DNA of 64,000 nt, from assembly GCF_000518185.1 (NCBI RefSeq), contig NZ_JADC01000011.1, positions 186,001 through 250,000 on the forward strand. Direction: 5' to 3'. Positions within the stretch are counted from its first letter, which is position 1, and each line of letters opens with the position of its first letter. The position numbers and the translations under genes are program-made. Source of the stretch: Bartonella clarridgeiae ATCC 51734 (GTDB taxonomy: Bacteria > Pseudomonadota > Alphaproteobacteria > Rhizobiales > Rhizobiaceae). This document shows positions 41,057-51,356 of the stretch, one piece after another. Below the pieces are notes generated by a model. That model searched no databases and was not told where the DNA came from. It saw nothing but the letters and a program-made list of their open reading frames with translations.

Positions 41057-44000
41057 TGAAAAAAATATTGTATTTAAGGTTTTTTTTATTTGGATTTTCT
41101 CTTTTGATGATGAGCTATTTTGTATTTGCTCAGAGAGGAAATTCATTAGCTGAAGAGAAAATGAGAGATGGTGGTTCATGGTTTGTCTCTTTTATTGAAC
41201 GTAAACTTTCAGCACCTAATCGACAAATTCGTTTGCATAATGTCCAGGGAGCCTTATCTTCGCAAGCGTCGATTGATACGATTACTGTGAGTGATAATAA
41301 AGGCATTTGGCTTAAAATTAACAATGCTAAGGTAGATTGGAATCGTTTAGCGTTATTGCGAGGACATGTTGAGATTAATCAACTTTCAGCAGAAAAAATT
41401 ATATTGTTACGCAAACCACAGAGCTTTTCCTCAATTTCTTTTTTTGAAGCTGATCAATTTTCTATACCCAAATTGCCTATGGCAATTTTTGTCAATACAC
41501 TAATGGTTGATTGTGTGACTTTTGAAAAAGACATTTTTGGTCTTTCTTCTGATGTATCATTAAAAGGGCATTTAACTTTAGATGGTGATGAATTTGATGG
41601 CAATATAGAGGTTCAACGTATAGATGAATCAGGTTATTTTTCTATTTTGACAAAAATATCCAATAACGATCGTACAGCTAAAATTGATATTGTTGCTGAC
41701 GAGCCACAAAATGGTATTATGGCTAATATTCTTGAGCTTGAAAAGCGTCCTGCATTAAACCTCACTGTTAAAGGTAATGGAACTTTTGATGATTTGGTTG
41801 TTATGCTTCATTTAGAAGCTAATCAGCGGCCTATTTTAGAGGGTAATTTTATTCTTGCAGGTGTTCCAGAAGGTCATAGTCTTTTAACTAATTTAGAGGG
41901 AAAAATTGGTCTTTTAATGCCTGGTCAATATCGTAGTCTCTTTGAATCTAATGTTGCGTTAAAAGCAAAAACAACGATGACAAACGAAGGTGCAATGCAG
42001 CTTAATTATATAACCATTCAAGGAGATGCAATTGATGTTGTGGCTAATGCTGAGATAACGAATGATGGATTTTTACGACGTCTTTTTGTTGATGGCAAAA
42101 TAGCTTTTGATAAAGAAAAATCGTCTACTCGTTTACCACGATTAGAGACGCGAACACGTATAGATAATCTTGCTTTAACAGTTGATTATGGCCGTAAAGG
42201 ACAAAAAACTTGGAAAGGACGGTTTGCTATACATAATTTGAAAAATGACAATATTCATATTCGTGATGCAGTTTTTGATATGGGGGGGATAAGTGAAAAT
42301 CTTGATAATTTAGTTTCTCGTCATGTAGGTATTCAAATTAATGGCACTCTTCAGGGAATTACAAGTATTAAAGATAGTTTTGCAGAAGATCTGAATCAAC
42401 CAGTTCATATACATCTTGATACGGATATTCTTTCTGGAAAGCCAATGTTAATCCATGATTTTAGTATTACAGCTCAGGATTTTTCTATTTGGTTAAAAGG
42501 ACAAATGGATCGTTTCATTTTTAAAGGTGATCTTGGTGTAAAAGCACAGACATTAGCATCTTTGGGTTTATTGAATGGACAGTCATTTTCTGGCGGTGCA
42601 GATATTAAAGCGAAAGGAAGTTTTAATTTAATTGAAAGTGCTTTTGATCTTAAAATATTAGGCACTGCTGACAATGTTAAAATAGGAAAGGAAGCAGTTG
42701 ATCATTTATTAAAAGGAAAGTTGCTTCTTTCAGGTGATATTGCGTGGAATACAATGGGTTTAATTGTACACGATTTCCATTTAAAAAATCAGTTTGCCGA
42801 TATAAAAGCTGATGGCCATTTTGCCAAAGAAAGTGCTGAAATGGATTTTTCTGCTCAAATGTCTAATCTTGCTCTGTTGGATCCAAGAATGGATGGCGCT
42901 GTTACGATTAAAGGGACTGCTAAAGGACATAATAATCTTATAAAAATCAGTACAAATGCTTATATTACTGAAGCATTTTTGGTTGGTAAGAAGCTTCAAA
43001 ATACAATATTCAATATGAATGTGCTTATGGATAATACATCGTCAGTTGCCTCCTATTTAACAGGTTTTATAGAAGGAAAGGGAACTTTTGCTGAGAAACC
43101 ATTGCGGCTGTCTGCTTCTTTTAACAATGCTGACCATATTTGGAATCTTCAGGGTATCAATATTAAAGGAGGTAATGCGAGTATAACTGGTAATATTGCT
43201 CAAACGTTTGAACGTTTTTTGAAAGGCAATTTGCATATTGATGCGGAAGATATTTCAACACTTTCTGCATTATTTTTGCAAAAAGGGAGTGGAAAAGTAA
43301 AAGGGGATTTTATCTTTGATGAAATAAATAACCAACAAGTAGCAAATTTAAAAGCGAGTATTGACCATTTGATACTTGCAAAAAATAAAATAAAAAAATT
43401 GGCAATACAAGCCGATATATTTGATCCTTTTGGCGCAATACAATTAAAAGGCTCTTTTAATGCAGAACATATCCGTACGCCATTAATCATGCTAAATCAT
43501 TTGAATGCTCAGGCTATGAATAACAATGGACAAACGGTTTTTAATGTTCAGGCGTTACTCCATAATGATATGAATGCAAAGTTTTCTGGACGCGTTATTA
43601 CAGAGGGGTTACCCGCAGGTGTGAAACAAAAAGTGCAGCTTGAAACTATAGATGTAAAACAAGTCAATCTGCACGCAGCATTACTTAAACCAGCGACCAT
43701 CATCTTTGATAAAAATGGAATAACGATGAACAAGTTAGGAATTTCTATCAATGGAGGTGAAATCGCGCTTGCAGGAAATATTAAAGATAATCTTAATTTG
43801 CATCTTACAATGAGTGCTGTTCCTGCTAATTTAGCTAATTTTTGGAAACCAGATCTTGGTGCTGTTGGGACTTTGACAGGAGATATTATGGTCAGTGGGA
43901 GTTTGACAAAGCCTGAGATAATTTATGATGTAAAGGGCCAAGCGTTGACGATTGCTTCTTTTCAAGAAAAGAAAATAATGCCTTTTGCTTTCTCTGCCAA

Positions 44001-45699
44001 AGGTAAAACAATCGATCAGGCTCTTATTTTATATGCAGAGTTAAGTGGAGACGGATTACAAGCGCAAGCACAAGGAAAAGTTCCTTTAGATAAGAGCGAT
44101 TTTGATTTGCATGTTAATTTAAAAAATTTCCCTGCGCATTTGGTCAATGGTTTTATCAAGGGGCAACCTCTTGGAGGAGAATTGGTTGGTAAGGTTGATA
44201 TTGGTGGAGATTGGAAGAGTTTGTCTACCTATTTTGAGCTTTCTAGTCAAAATTTGACAGTAATGACTCATAAAGGACCAGAATCGATTAATATGAATGT
44301 TCGTGGTTCTTATAAAAAATCGACATTTTATATTGAGCATATGATAGCATCGGATGCCAAGGAATTGGATCTTTTTGTTAATGGACAGATTTTTCTGAAT
44401 AATTCGAGAGCTGAATTGAATATTAAAGGCACTATGCCTCTTGCTTTTATGAATCAATTTGTAGCTGAGCGTGGTGCACATGTAACGGGAACGTTAAAAA
44501 TAGATAGCACCTTCAGTGGTGCATTATCTCAGCCACAGTTAAGAGGATATTTTTCTGTATCTAATGGTCATTTTTTAGATACGCAAACAAATTTAGAATT
44601 GAATAATATAAGGCTTGAAGGCAAACTGAATGGCGATCATATGATTTTAGAGCATACTTCTTCATCTTATGGAGGGTCTCTTTCTGCTTCAGGTCGCATC
44701 TCTAATGATCTACAGACAGATTTAGTTATTCATCTCGATCGTGCCCATTATAATGATGGGTCTATGATTTTTGCAACATTAACAGGTAAAATGACAGTAA
44801 CTGGTTATTTTTTGCGTGATCTTGTTATTGGTGGTGATATCACAGTTGAAAAAGCAGAGCTTCTTATCCCTGATAATTTTCAAAATGCTGCATTTCTTGA
44901 TCTTAAACATAAGAATCTAATCGCATCGGTTCAAAAAACACTTGAGCGAGCTAATGTTAAAACTTACAATCATAATCAAGATTCTTCTGAAAAATCTTCT
45001 TCTGCTGTGCAATTGGATGTAAGAATTAATGCACACAACAAATTTTTTGTCCGTGGTCGAGGGGTAGATGCTGAATTAGGAGGAAGCATTAATTTAAAAG
45101 GTCCTTTGTATAGTATGCATCCGGTTGGTGAATTGCAAATGATTCGCGGAAGGTTTGATATTCTTTCACAACGTCTCAATTTTGATAAAGGACATGCAAG
45201 CTTTAACGGTAATCTTAATCCTACTGTTTATTTTATTACCAACAATAATAATGGCGATATTCGTGTTAATGTGATAGTAAGTGGAACAATTGATAATCTT
45301 GATATTCAGTTTTCTTCACAACCTATTTTGCCACAGGATGAGGTATTAGCGCGTTTGATTTTTAATCGCTCTCTTAACGAATTATCGCCATTTCAGATTG
45401 TTCAGCTTACAGCAGCAGCAGCAGAGCTTTTTGGTGCTTCTAATACATCTTTATTAAATACTTTACGTACCCATATTGGTCTTGATGATCTTGATGTTAT
45501 TGTTGATAAAAAAGGCAATACAGGTTTACGTGTTGGACGCTATATCCATGATAATATTTACTTGGGTTTTGAAGCAGGATCCAATGGAACAACGAAAGGA
45601 ACAATTAATTTGGATGTTTCACGTCATCTTAAAGCTAAAGGGGCCATAGGAAGTGAAGAAAATACGAGTTTTGGCTTGTTCTATGAAAAAGATTATTAA
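41056..45699 (+). CDS. tamB: TamB, inner-membrane-anchored translocation and assembly protein
   Basis: 1547 residues. An N-terminal membrane anchor (YLRFFLFGFSLLMMSYFVFA, about 6-25) is followed by a long repetitive beta-rich periplasmic region of the AsmA/TamB type and a C-terminal DUF490 domain (QPILPQDEVLARLIFNRSL, GLDDLDVIVDKKGNTGLRVGRYI, ending FGLFYEKDY). TamB spans the periplasm to TamA and is related to bridge-like lipid transport proteins. Directly coupled to tamA. It ends convergently 40 bases from the ABC exporter gene. Confidence 0.93.
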   Translation: MKKILYLRFFLFGFSLLMMSYFVFAQRGNSLAEEKMRDGGSWFVSFIERKLSAPNRQIRLHNVQGALSSQASIDTITVSDNKGIWLKINNAKVDWNRLALLRGHVEINQLSAEKIILLRKPQSFSSISFFEADQFSIPKLPMAIFVNTLMVDCVTFEKDIFGLSSDVSLKGHLTLDGDEFDGNIEVQRIDESGYFSILTKISNNDRTAKIDIVADEPQNGIMANILELEKRPALNLTVKGNGTFDDLVVMLHLEANQRPILEGNFILAGVPEGHSLLTNLEGKIGLLMPGQYRSLFESNVALKAKTTMTNEGAMQLNYITIQGDAIDVVANAEITNDGFLRRLFVDGKIAFDKEKSSTRLPRLETRTRIDNLALTVDYGRKGQKTWKGRFAIHNLKNDNIHIRDAVFDMGGISENLDNLVSRHVGIQINGTLQGITSIKDSFAEDLNQPVHIHLDTDILSGKPMLIHDFSITAQDFSIWLKGQMDRFIFKGDLGVKAQTLASLGLLNGQSFSGGADIKAKGSFNLIESAFDLKILGTADNVKIGKEAVDHLLKGKLLLSGDIAWNTMGLIVHDFHLKNQFADIKADGHFAKESAEMDFSAQMSNLALLDPRMDGAVTIKGTAKGHNNLIKISTNAYITEAFLVGKKLQNTIFNMNVLMDNTSSVASYLTGFIEGKGTFAEKPLRLSASFNNADHIWNLQGINIKGGNASITGNIAQTFERFLKGNLHIDAEDISTLSALFLQKGSGKVKGDFIFDEINNQQVANLKASIDHLILAKNKIKKLAIQADIFDPFGAIQLKGSFNAEHIRTPLIMLNHLNAQAMNNNGQTVFNVQALLHNDMNAKFSGRVITEGLPAGVKQKVQLETIDVKQVNLHAALLKPATIIFDKNGITMNKLGISINGGEIALAGNIKDNLNLHLTMSAVPANLANFWKPDLGAVGTLTGDIMVSGSLTKPEIIYDVKGQALTIASFQEKKIMPFAFSAKGKTIDQALILYAELSGDGLQAQAQGKVPLDKSDFDLHVNLKNFPAHLVNGFIKGQPLGGELVGKVDIGGDWKSLSTYFELSSQNLTVMTHKGPESINMNVRGSYKKSTFYIEHMIASDAKELDLFVNGQIFLNNSRAELNIKGTMPLAFMNQFVAERGAHVTGTLKIDSTFSGALSQPQLRGYFSVSNGHFLDTQTNLELNNIRLEGKLNGDHMILEHTSSSYGGSLSASGRISNDLQTDLVIHLDRAHYNDGSMIFATLTGKMTVTGYFLRDLVIGGDITVEKAELLIPDNFQNAAFLDLKHKNLIASVQKTLERANVKTYNHNQDSSEKSSSAVQLDVRINAHNKFFVRGRGVDAELGGSINLKGPLYSMHPVGELQMIRGRFDILSQRLNFDKGHASFNGNLNPTVYFITNNNNGDIRVNVIVSGTIDNLDIQFSSQPILPQDEVLARLIFNRSLNELSPFQIVQLTAAAAELFGASNTSLLNTLRTHIGLDDLDVIVDKKGNTGLRVGRYIHDNIYLGFEAGSNGTTKGTINLDVSRHLKAKGAIGSEENTSFGLFYEKDY

Positions 45700-45739
45700 C
45701 TGAAAAATTAGTTAAAAAACTAGTGCTAAAGTCTGTTAT

Positions 45740-47506
45740 TTAAAAATTCTGTTCTTTAAATTGAGTGTGATGAAGTTTTTTATAGACGCCTTTTTCTTTT
45801 GCAAGTAATTCTTGTTGAGTCCCTTGTTCAACGAGATGCCCATTTTGTATTACAACAATTTTATGAGCACGTGCAATCGTTGAAAGACGATGAGCGATAA
45901 CAATAGTTGTACGCCCTTGTGTAAGGAGATCAAGAGCTTCATTGATTTGCGCTTCAGTATGTGAATCTAAAGCACTTGTTGCTTCGTCAAGAAGTAAGAT
46001 TTCACTATCATGAAGCATTGCTCGGGCGATGGCAATACGTTGTTTTTGTCCGCCTGATAGATTATTGCCATTATCCCCGACTTGTGTATCATAACCGTTT
46101 GGCAGATCTACAATAAAGTCATGAGCATTGGCTGCTTTTGCTGCTTTAATAATATCGTTATCATTTGCTCCTTCTTTTCCAAGTCCGATATTATATTTAA
46201 CGCTTCCTTGAAATAGAAAAGTATCTTGTCCTACGTAGGCCATTAGATTCCTAAGGGAACGAAATGTGATGTAGCGAATATCTTGATCATTAATCAATAT
46301 ACGTCCTTGAGTAGGGTCATAAAGGCGCATAAGAAGGCTAATAAAGGTCGACTTTCCTGAACCCGATGGTCCCACTAATGCTGTCATTTTGCCTGCTTCA
46401 ATTTCTAGATTGATATCGTTTAATACCATCTGATCATTAGTATAAGCAAAAGAAACATGTTCAAAACGGATGGAATTTTGCATTTTATTAAGATCTTTAG
46501 CCTCTTTATGTTCCGTAACTGTAAGAGGATGATCGAGTATTTCGAACATTGTACGGATGCTAACTAGACCAGATTCAATTTTAACACGCACATTTGCCAA
46601 TCTTTTGGCTGGTTCATAGGCTAGAAGCAAAGCGACAATAAAGGACATTAATTCACCTTGAATGCCTGCACGCTGGCTTGCGAGATAGCCGGAAAAACAG
46701 ATAACACCTGCAATAGCAATGCCAGCAAGTGTTTCCATAATTGGATTTGTGGCAGCTTCAAGCATTGCGATACTGTTTGCTTGTCGTTCAACATCATAAA
46801 TAGCTTTGTTCATGCGTTTTTGCATCAATTTTTCGAGTGAAAAGGCTTTTATTACATAAATACCAATCGTCGTTTCTTGTACGATTTTGATAATTTCTCC
46901 GAGTGAAAGAAGTTCTTTTTCCATAAGGCTGCGAACATATTTTAAAGCTATTCGAATTCCTAAAAATGCTAATGGACCTATTATTAAAGTAATGGCAATT
47001 AACGTGAAATTTTGAATAAACATAACAAACAAAAGACCAATAACAGAAAGTAAATCACGCACAAATGTTGTGATAATTATATCAATGATGTTGCGTGCTG
47101 CTGTTGCACTGTGGGTTACGCGTACAAGAAGATCAGATGAGGTGTTATTTTGATAAAAAGAGATGTCTTGTTGTATGAGGTGTGCATAAATTTTGCGTTG
47201 TTGTTCAGCAACGATACTATTGCCTGCTTTGCTTAAAAAGTAAGTTTGAGCAAAAGTTGCAATTCCCTTGAGAATGAAAATAAAAACAATAACACTAGAA
47301 ATAAAAACAATCATGTTAAAATTTTGTCCATCAATAATATGATTAACAACATCGCGCATAATCCATGCACTGATTACAGTGGTAAAGGAAATAATGATCA
47401 TTGAAACAATGGCTACACTGTACAAGTGTATATGTTTATGAAAATTGTCTTTTAGAAGCCGAATGATGAGATGTTTATCAGAAGAAGATATTTGTGTTTT
47501 GGCCAT
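45740..47506 (-). CDS. ABC exporter, MsbA-like (fused membrane and ATPase domains)
   Basis: 588 residues. About six transmembrane helices in residues 25-310, then an ATPase domain with Walker A GPSGSGKST, signature LSGGQKQRIAIARAM, Walker B ILLLDEATSALD and H-loop IAHRLST. All motifs are intact. It is a homodimer-type exporter close to lipid/lipid A flippases (MsbA) and related drug exporters; the substrate is not certain. It sits beside tamB and convergent to it. Confidence 0.9.
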   Translation of the reverse strand: MAKTQISSSDKHLIIRLLKDNFHKHIHLYSVAIVSMIIISFTTVISAWIMRDVVNHIIDGQNFNMIVFISSVIVFIFILKGIATFAQTYFLSKAGNSIVAEQQRKIYAHLIQQDISFYQNNTSSDLLVRVTHSATAARNIIDIIITTFVRDLLSVIGLLFVMFIQNFTLIAITLIIGPLAFLGIRIALKYVRSLMEKELLSLGEIIKIVQETTIGIYVIKAFSLEKLMQKRMNKAIYDVERQANSIAMLEAATNPIMETLAGIAIAGVICFSGYLASQRAGIQGELMSFIVALLLAYEPAKRLANVRVKIESGLVSIRTMFEILDHPLTVTEHKEAKDLNKMQNSIRFEHVSFAYTNDQMVLNDINLEIEAGKMTALVGPSGSGKSTFISLLMRLYDPTQGRILINDQDIRYITFRSLRNLMAYVGQDTFLFQGSVKYNIGLGKEGANDNDIIKAAKAANAHDFIVDLPNGYDTQVGDNGNNLSGGQKQRIAIARAMLHDSEILLLDEATSALDSHTEAQINEALDLLTQGRTTIVIAHRLSTIARAHKIVVIQNGHLVEQGTQQELLAKEKGVYKKLHHTQFKEQNF

Positions 47507-47688
47507 GCAGAACTTCTATCATTTTTTTATGCAATATCAAAGCATCCTTTATAGGAGAGTTTTTAGGGCTTCTGATAAATAACACCCTCATTAATTTAAA
47601 AGCATAACGAAAGACCTCTGCAATATAAAAACATTGCATTTCATGCACTTTAAATAAACTTTATATGATCGAAATTGTCATTAAAAAA

Positions 47689-48225
47689 TTATTTAGGCGC
47701 TATTACCATCATAATTTGACGACCTTCAAACTTTGGTTCAGATTCAATTTTAGCAATTTCATTTGTATTTTCTTTAACCCGCTGAAGAAGTTTTATTCCA
47801 AGATCTTGGTGAGTCATTTCACGACCACGAAAACGCAAAGTAATTTTCACTTTATCGCCATTGTCAATAAAACGACGAATAGCTCTTAGTTTGACTTCAT
47901 AATCATGAACATCAACATTTGGCCGCATTTTAATTTCTTTGATTTCGATAATTTTTTGCTTTTTACGTGTTTCAGCTGCTTTTTTTTGATTTTGATATTT
48001 TAATTTTCCCAAATCAACTATTTTACATACAGGTGGCTCTGCATTTGGAACAATCTCAACTAGATCAAGGCCAATATCTGCTGCCCTAGCCAGTGCTTCT
48101 TGTATTGTGACTATCCCCTGATTTTGCCCCTCATCATTGATTAATTGAACACGAGGAACTCGAATATCTTGATTTGAACGCAACCCATCTTTTGGGGTAG
48201 AGGTTATTTTAAATGGTCGGCGAAT
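47689..48225 (-). CDS. infC: Translation initiation factor IF-3 with AUU start codon
   Basis: 178 residues when started at ATT (48225-48223). That start gives IRRPFKI...PKDGLRSNQDIRVPRVQL, which restores the conserved IF-3 N-terminus. TAAGGAG lies 8 nt upstream, a near-perfect ribosome binding site. The nearest alternative, TTG at 48183, would lose 14 conserved residues and has no site. The rest is normal: GLDLVEIVPNAEPPVCKIVDLGKLKYQ and KVTLRFRGREM. IF-3 rejects non-canonical starts, so an AUU start allows it to limit its own synthesis, as known in E. coli. Confidence 0.95.
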   Translation of the reverse strand: MRRPFKITSTPKDGLRSNQDIRVPRVQLINDEGQNQGIVTIQEALARAADIGLDLVEIVPNAEPPVCKIVDLGKLKYQNQKKAAETRKKQKIIEIKEIKMRPNVDVHDYEVKLRAIRRFIDNGDKVKITLRFRGREMTHQDLGIKLLQRVKENTNEIAKIESEPKFEGRQIMMVIAPK

Positions 48226-48407
48226 GGTTTATGCTCCTTAATTTCAATTAATCGTAACACAGTAGTATACAATATATAGAGAGAAAAACAACTGGAATTC
48301 GTGTTTTTCTGTTATCATTATAAGTGATTATTTGTTATATTATTATATTTTTAAAATACAGTGATTTTCTTTTTATAAAAAGAATATTATCTGAAAAGAG
48401 GATGATA

Positions 48408-49187
48408 ATGAATCAAAATATTCCTTGCCAGTTTTTTTCATTTGAAGATACGATTCTTGCTGTCCGTCATCACAAAGGCAATCGTTCTCCTGGTCTGATT
48501 TGGTTGTCTGGTTATCGATCTGATATGTTAGGGAGTAAGGCGACGGTAGTTAATAGTTTTGCTCAAAAAAATGGTTTTTCCTGTTTGCGTTTTGATTATT
48601 CTGGTCATGGAGAGTCGGAAGGAGATTTTTTTCAAGGAACAATTTCGCGTTGGGTTAAAGAAAGTTTAGCTGTTATTGAAGCTTATTGTGAAGGCCCACA
48701 AATTTTGATTGGTTCTTCTATGGGTGGGTGGATTGCTATAAGGCTTGCTATGATGCTAGCCCAAAAAAACAAGGCGCCTGTTGGTATGATCTTAATTGCA
48801 CCTGCTCCTGATTTTACGCAGACTTTGGTGGAACCTGCTTTAAGCGCAGAGGAATTGAAGATGCTAGAGGAAAAAGGCTATTGTGAACGGCCTTCGGCTG
48901 ATAGTTTAGAACCATTACTTTTTACAAAAGCATTAATTGAAGATGGGCGAAACAACTGCGTTATGAAAGAATGCATAGATGTTGGATGTCCAATTCATAT
49001 TCTGCAGGGAATGGAAGATGACAAGATACCTTATCAGCATACGTTAACTTTACTTAATTATTTGCCTTTGCATGATGTAACATTAACGCTTGTTCGTGAT
49101 GCAGATCATCGATTTTCACGTTCTCAAGATTTGGATTGTCTTGAAAAGGTGTTAATGTCTTTGATTGATCGAATCAATGCTGAATAA
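48408..49187 (+). CDS. Alpha/beta-hydrolase-fold protein
   Basis: 259 residues from the ATG at 48408 (AGAGG 6 nt upstream); the frame is open 28 codons further but that part is low-complexity. The nucleophile elbow GSSMG gives Ser104; an acid in MEDDKIP and His in DADHRFS complete a likely triad. The oxyanion region LSGYRSDM and GHGESEG fit the family. It probably hydrolyses an ester or amide; no substrate can be named. It is followed 34 bases later by a YgjP-type gene, perhaps on the same transcript. Confidence 0.85.
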   Translation: MNQNIPCQFFSFEDTILAVRHHKGNRSPGLIWLSGYRSDMLGSKATVVNSFAQKNGFSCLRFDYSGHGESEGDFFQGTISRWVKESLAVIEAYCEGPQILIGSSMGGWIAIRLAMMLAQKNKAPVGMILIAPAPDFTQTLVEPALSAEELKMLEEKGYCERPSADSLEPLLFTKALIEDGRNNCVMKECIDVGCPIHILQGMEDDKIPYQHTLTLLNYLPLHDVTLTLVRDADHRFSRSQDLDCLEKVLMSLIDRINAE

Positions 49188-49221
49188 AGGTTATGTTCAT
49201 TAATTATGAAAGATATGGTGT

Positions 49222-49950
49222 ATGGTGATTTATGAACAGGACTTTATTCTTTCTAATCGTATTGTACCTTTGCAGGTGAAAGAACACAAAAATGCACGTC
49301 GTCTTACACTACGTATTGATATAGCCAGACAAAAAATTTATTTGACAACTCCGCCTGCAGTGGAACGTTGTGTAGTTCAATTTTTCATTGAAAAGAATCG
49401 ATCTTGGATTGAAAAGCGTCTTGCTTATGGAGGAATTATCAGGGAAGGTTTTCATCTCAAAGAGGGTTCACGAATTCCTGTATTGGGTGCTTCACACGTT
49501 ATATTGCGTAAAGAAGAACGCGGAGTAGCTGAAATTATTACAGGTGATTCTGAACAAGAGTCAAAGATCATTATTTATAGTCGATTAGAACATCTTCCAA
49601 GACGCGTTGCTGATGTTTTGAAGAAACAAGCTAAAATTGTTATAGCACAGTTAGTGGCTCATTATTCATACAAGGTGGGGCGCAAGGTGAAATCAATTAG
49701 CTATAAAGATACTAGAAGTCGTTGGGGATCATGCTCAACGGATGGTCGTCTTTCTTTTTCATGGCGTCTTATTATGGCACCAAAAGAAGTTGTTGAGTAT
49801 GTTGTTGCACATGAAGTAGCTCACCTTGTCGAGATGAATCATGGAGAACGATTTTGGGCTCTTTGTGAAAAACTTTGTCCTGAGAGAAAAACCTATCAAG
49901 CTTGGTTAAAGAAAAATGGCCATATACTTCAAAGGATTAATTTTCACTAA
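49222..49950 (+). CDS. YgjP/SprT-type metal-dependent peptidase-like protein
   Basis: 242 residues of the YgjP-like (DUF45) group. A zinc-binding HEVAH motif has His197, Glu198 and His201, followed by EMNHGERFW with a likely third ligand. The family motif RWGSCS is at 167-172. The family looks like a metallopeptidase of the gluzincin type; its cellular role is not well known. A good terminator follows directly. Confidence 0.88.
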   Translation: MVIYEQDFILSNRIVPLQVKEHKNARRLTLRIDIARQKIYLTTPPAVERCVVQFFIEKNRSWIEKRLAYGGIIREGFHLKEGSRIPVLGASHVILRKEERGVAEIITGDSEQESKIIIYSRLEHLPRRVADVLKKQAKIVIAQLVAHYSYKVGRKVKSISYKDTRSRWGSCSTDGRLSFSWRLIMAPKEVVEYVVAHEVAHLVEMNHGERFWALCEKLCPERKTYQAWLKKNGHILQRINFH

Positions 49951-49956
49951 CGTAAA

Positions 49957-49983
49957 AATACGATCCTTTTCTAGATTCGTATT
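49957..49983 (+). terminator. Rho-independent terminator after the YgjP-like gene
   Basis: A 7-bp stem (AATACGA / TCGTATT) with a 13-base loop is followed by GTTTTTTG. It lies 6 bases after the stop codon and in the same orientation as the gene. Confidence 0.65.
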
Positions 49984-50139
49984 GTTTTTTGTATGCTATA
50001 TAGATACTGTTATTTATATAGGGATGAAGTAACAAAGCTTTGCTTTATTTTTTGAATATATTCAATATTTTCACTTTATATTTTGTATGATTAAGTTTAG
50101 CATTTTTAAAATTGCTCTTTTTAGATTGGAATAGCATTT

Positions 50140-51306
50140 ATGCTTGTTCTTACAGATCCTGTTCAGCTTTTACAGGCACTTATTCGGTGCCCTTCTGTTA
50201 CACCTCATGAAGCAGGAGTTTTATCGACTTTGGAACACTTTTTAAGAAAAATGGGATTTTGTGTTGAGCGTCCTGTTTTTGTTGATAAAAATACGGAAGA
50301 TGTTGAAAATCTTTATGCAAAAATAGGCAGTGAAGGTCCACATCTTATGTTTGCTGGTCATAGTGATGTGGTGCCGCCCGGTGAACTAGAAAACTGGACT
50401 TATCCTCCTTTTGAGGGAGTAATCAACCAAGGAAGATTATATGGGCGAGGTGCTGTTGATATGAAGGGTGGGATCGCTTGTTTTATAGCAGCACTAGCTC
50501 GGTTTCTGAAAAAAAAATCACTCAAGGGAATGGTAAGCTTTTTAATAACTGGTGATGAAGAAGGTCCTGCCATAAACGGTACAGTAAAGCTTTTAGAATG
50601 GGCAGTAAAAAAAGGTGAAAAATGGAATGCAGCCATTGTGGGTGAACCAACAAGCATAAATATTGTTGGTGATACGATCAAGATTGGACGGCGAGGATCG
50701 ATTTCTGGTATTATTACGGTTAAAGGTTATCAAGGTCATGTTGCTTTTCCTGAGCGAGCAGCAAATCCATTGCCTTTAGCAAATAAGCTTATTCAAGCGT
50801 TGACACAAAATGCTTTGGATCAAGGAACAAAGGATTTTCAAGCAAGTCATTTGGAATTAACAAGCATTGATACAGGAAATTTTTCTGTCAATATTATTCC
50901 AGCACAAACAGTCATTCGCTTTAATATACGCTACAATGATCTTTGGACAAAAGAAACACTCATTGCTGAAATTGAGAAGCGCCTTGCTTTTGTGCATTCT
51001 AAAAATGATCAAGTACCATATTATCAGCTTGAATGGATATACGGTTTAGGAGGGGTTTTCTTGACAAAAAATGATAAACTGGTTGGAATTTTGTCGAATG
51101 CTATTAAAAGTATAACAGGGAACATTCCGGAATGTTCAACTTCTGGTGGCACCTCAGATGCGCGTTTTATTAAAGATTATTGCCCAGTTGTTGAGTTTGG
51201 TTTGCCAGGGCAAACTATGCACATGGTGGATGAATATGTGACTCTTGATGCTATAGAAAACCTAACTTCTATTTATGAACGTTTTATTACTGATTTTTTT
51301 GCATAA
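50140..51306 (+). CDS. dapE: Succinyl-diaminopimelate desuccinylase
   Basis: 388 residues, typical length. Metal ligands are intact: His74 in GHSDVVPPG, Asp107 in [10 protein letters not shown], and Glu140-Glu141 in TGDEEGPA. Later motifs include [19 protein letters not shown] and [12 protein letters not shown]. It releases succinate to form LL-diaminopimelate for peptidoglycan and lysine. It is transcribed alone, after a terminator and before the convergent hemW. Confidence 0.96.
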   Translation: MLVLTDPVQLLQALIRCPSVTPHEAGVLSTLEHFLRKMGFCVERPVFVDKNTEDVENLYAKIGSEGPHLMFAGHSDVVPPGELENWTYPPFEGVINQGRLYGRGAVDMKGGIACFIAALARFLKKKSLKGMVSFLITGDEEGPAINGTVKLLEWAVKKGEKWNAAIVGEPTSINIVGDTIKIGRRGSISGIITVKGYQGHVAFPERAANPLPLANKLIQALTQNALDQGTKDFQASHLELTSIDTGNFSVNIIPAQTVIRFNIRYNDLWTKETLIAEIEKRLAFVHSKNDQVPYYQLEWIYGLGGVFLTKNDKLVGILSNAIKSITGNIPECSTSGGTSDARFIKDYCPVVEFGLPGQTMHMVDEYVTLDAIENLTSIYERFITDFFA

Positions 51307-51356
51307 ATGAAGTGGTGGTGATTTTAGTGTAATGATAGTATGAGACTTTAGAGATT

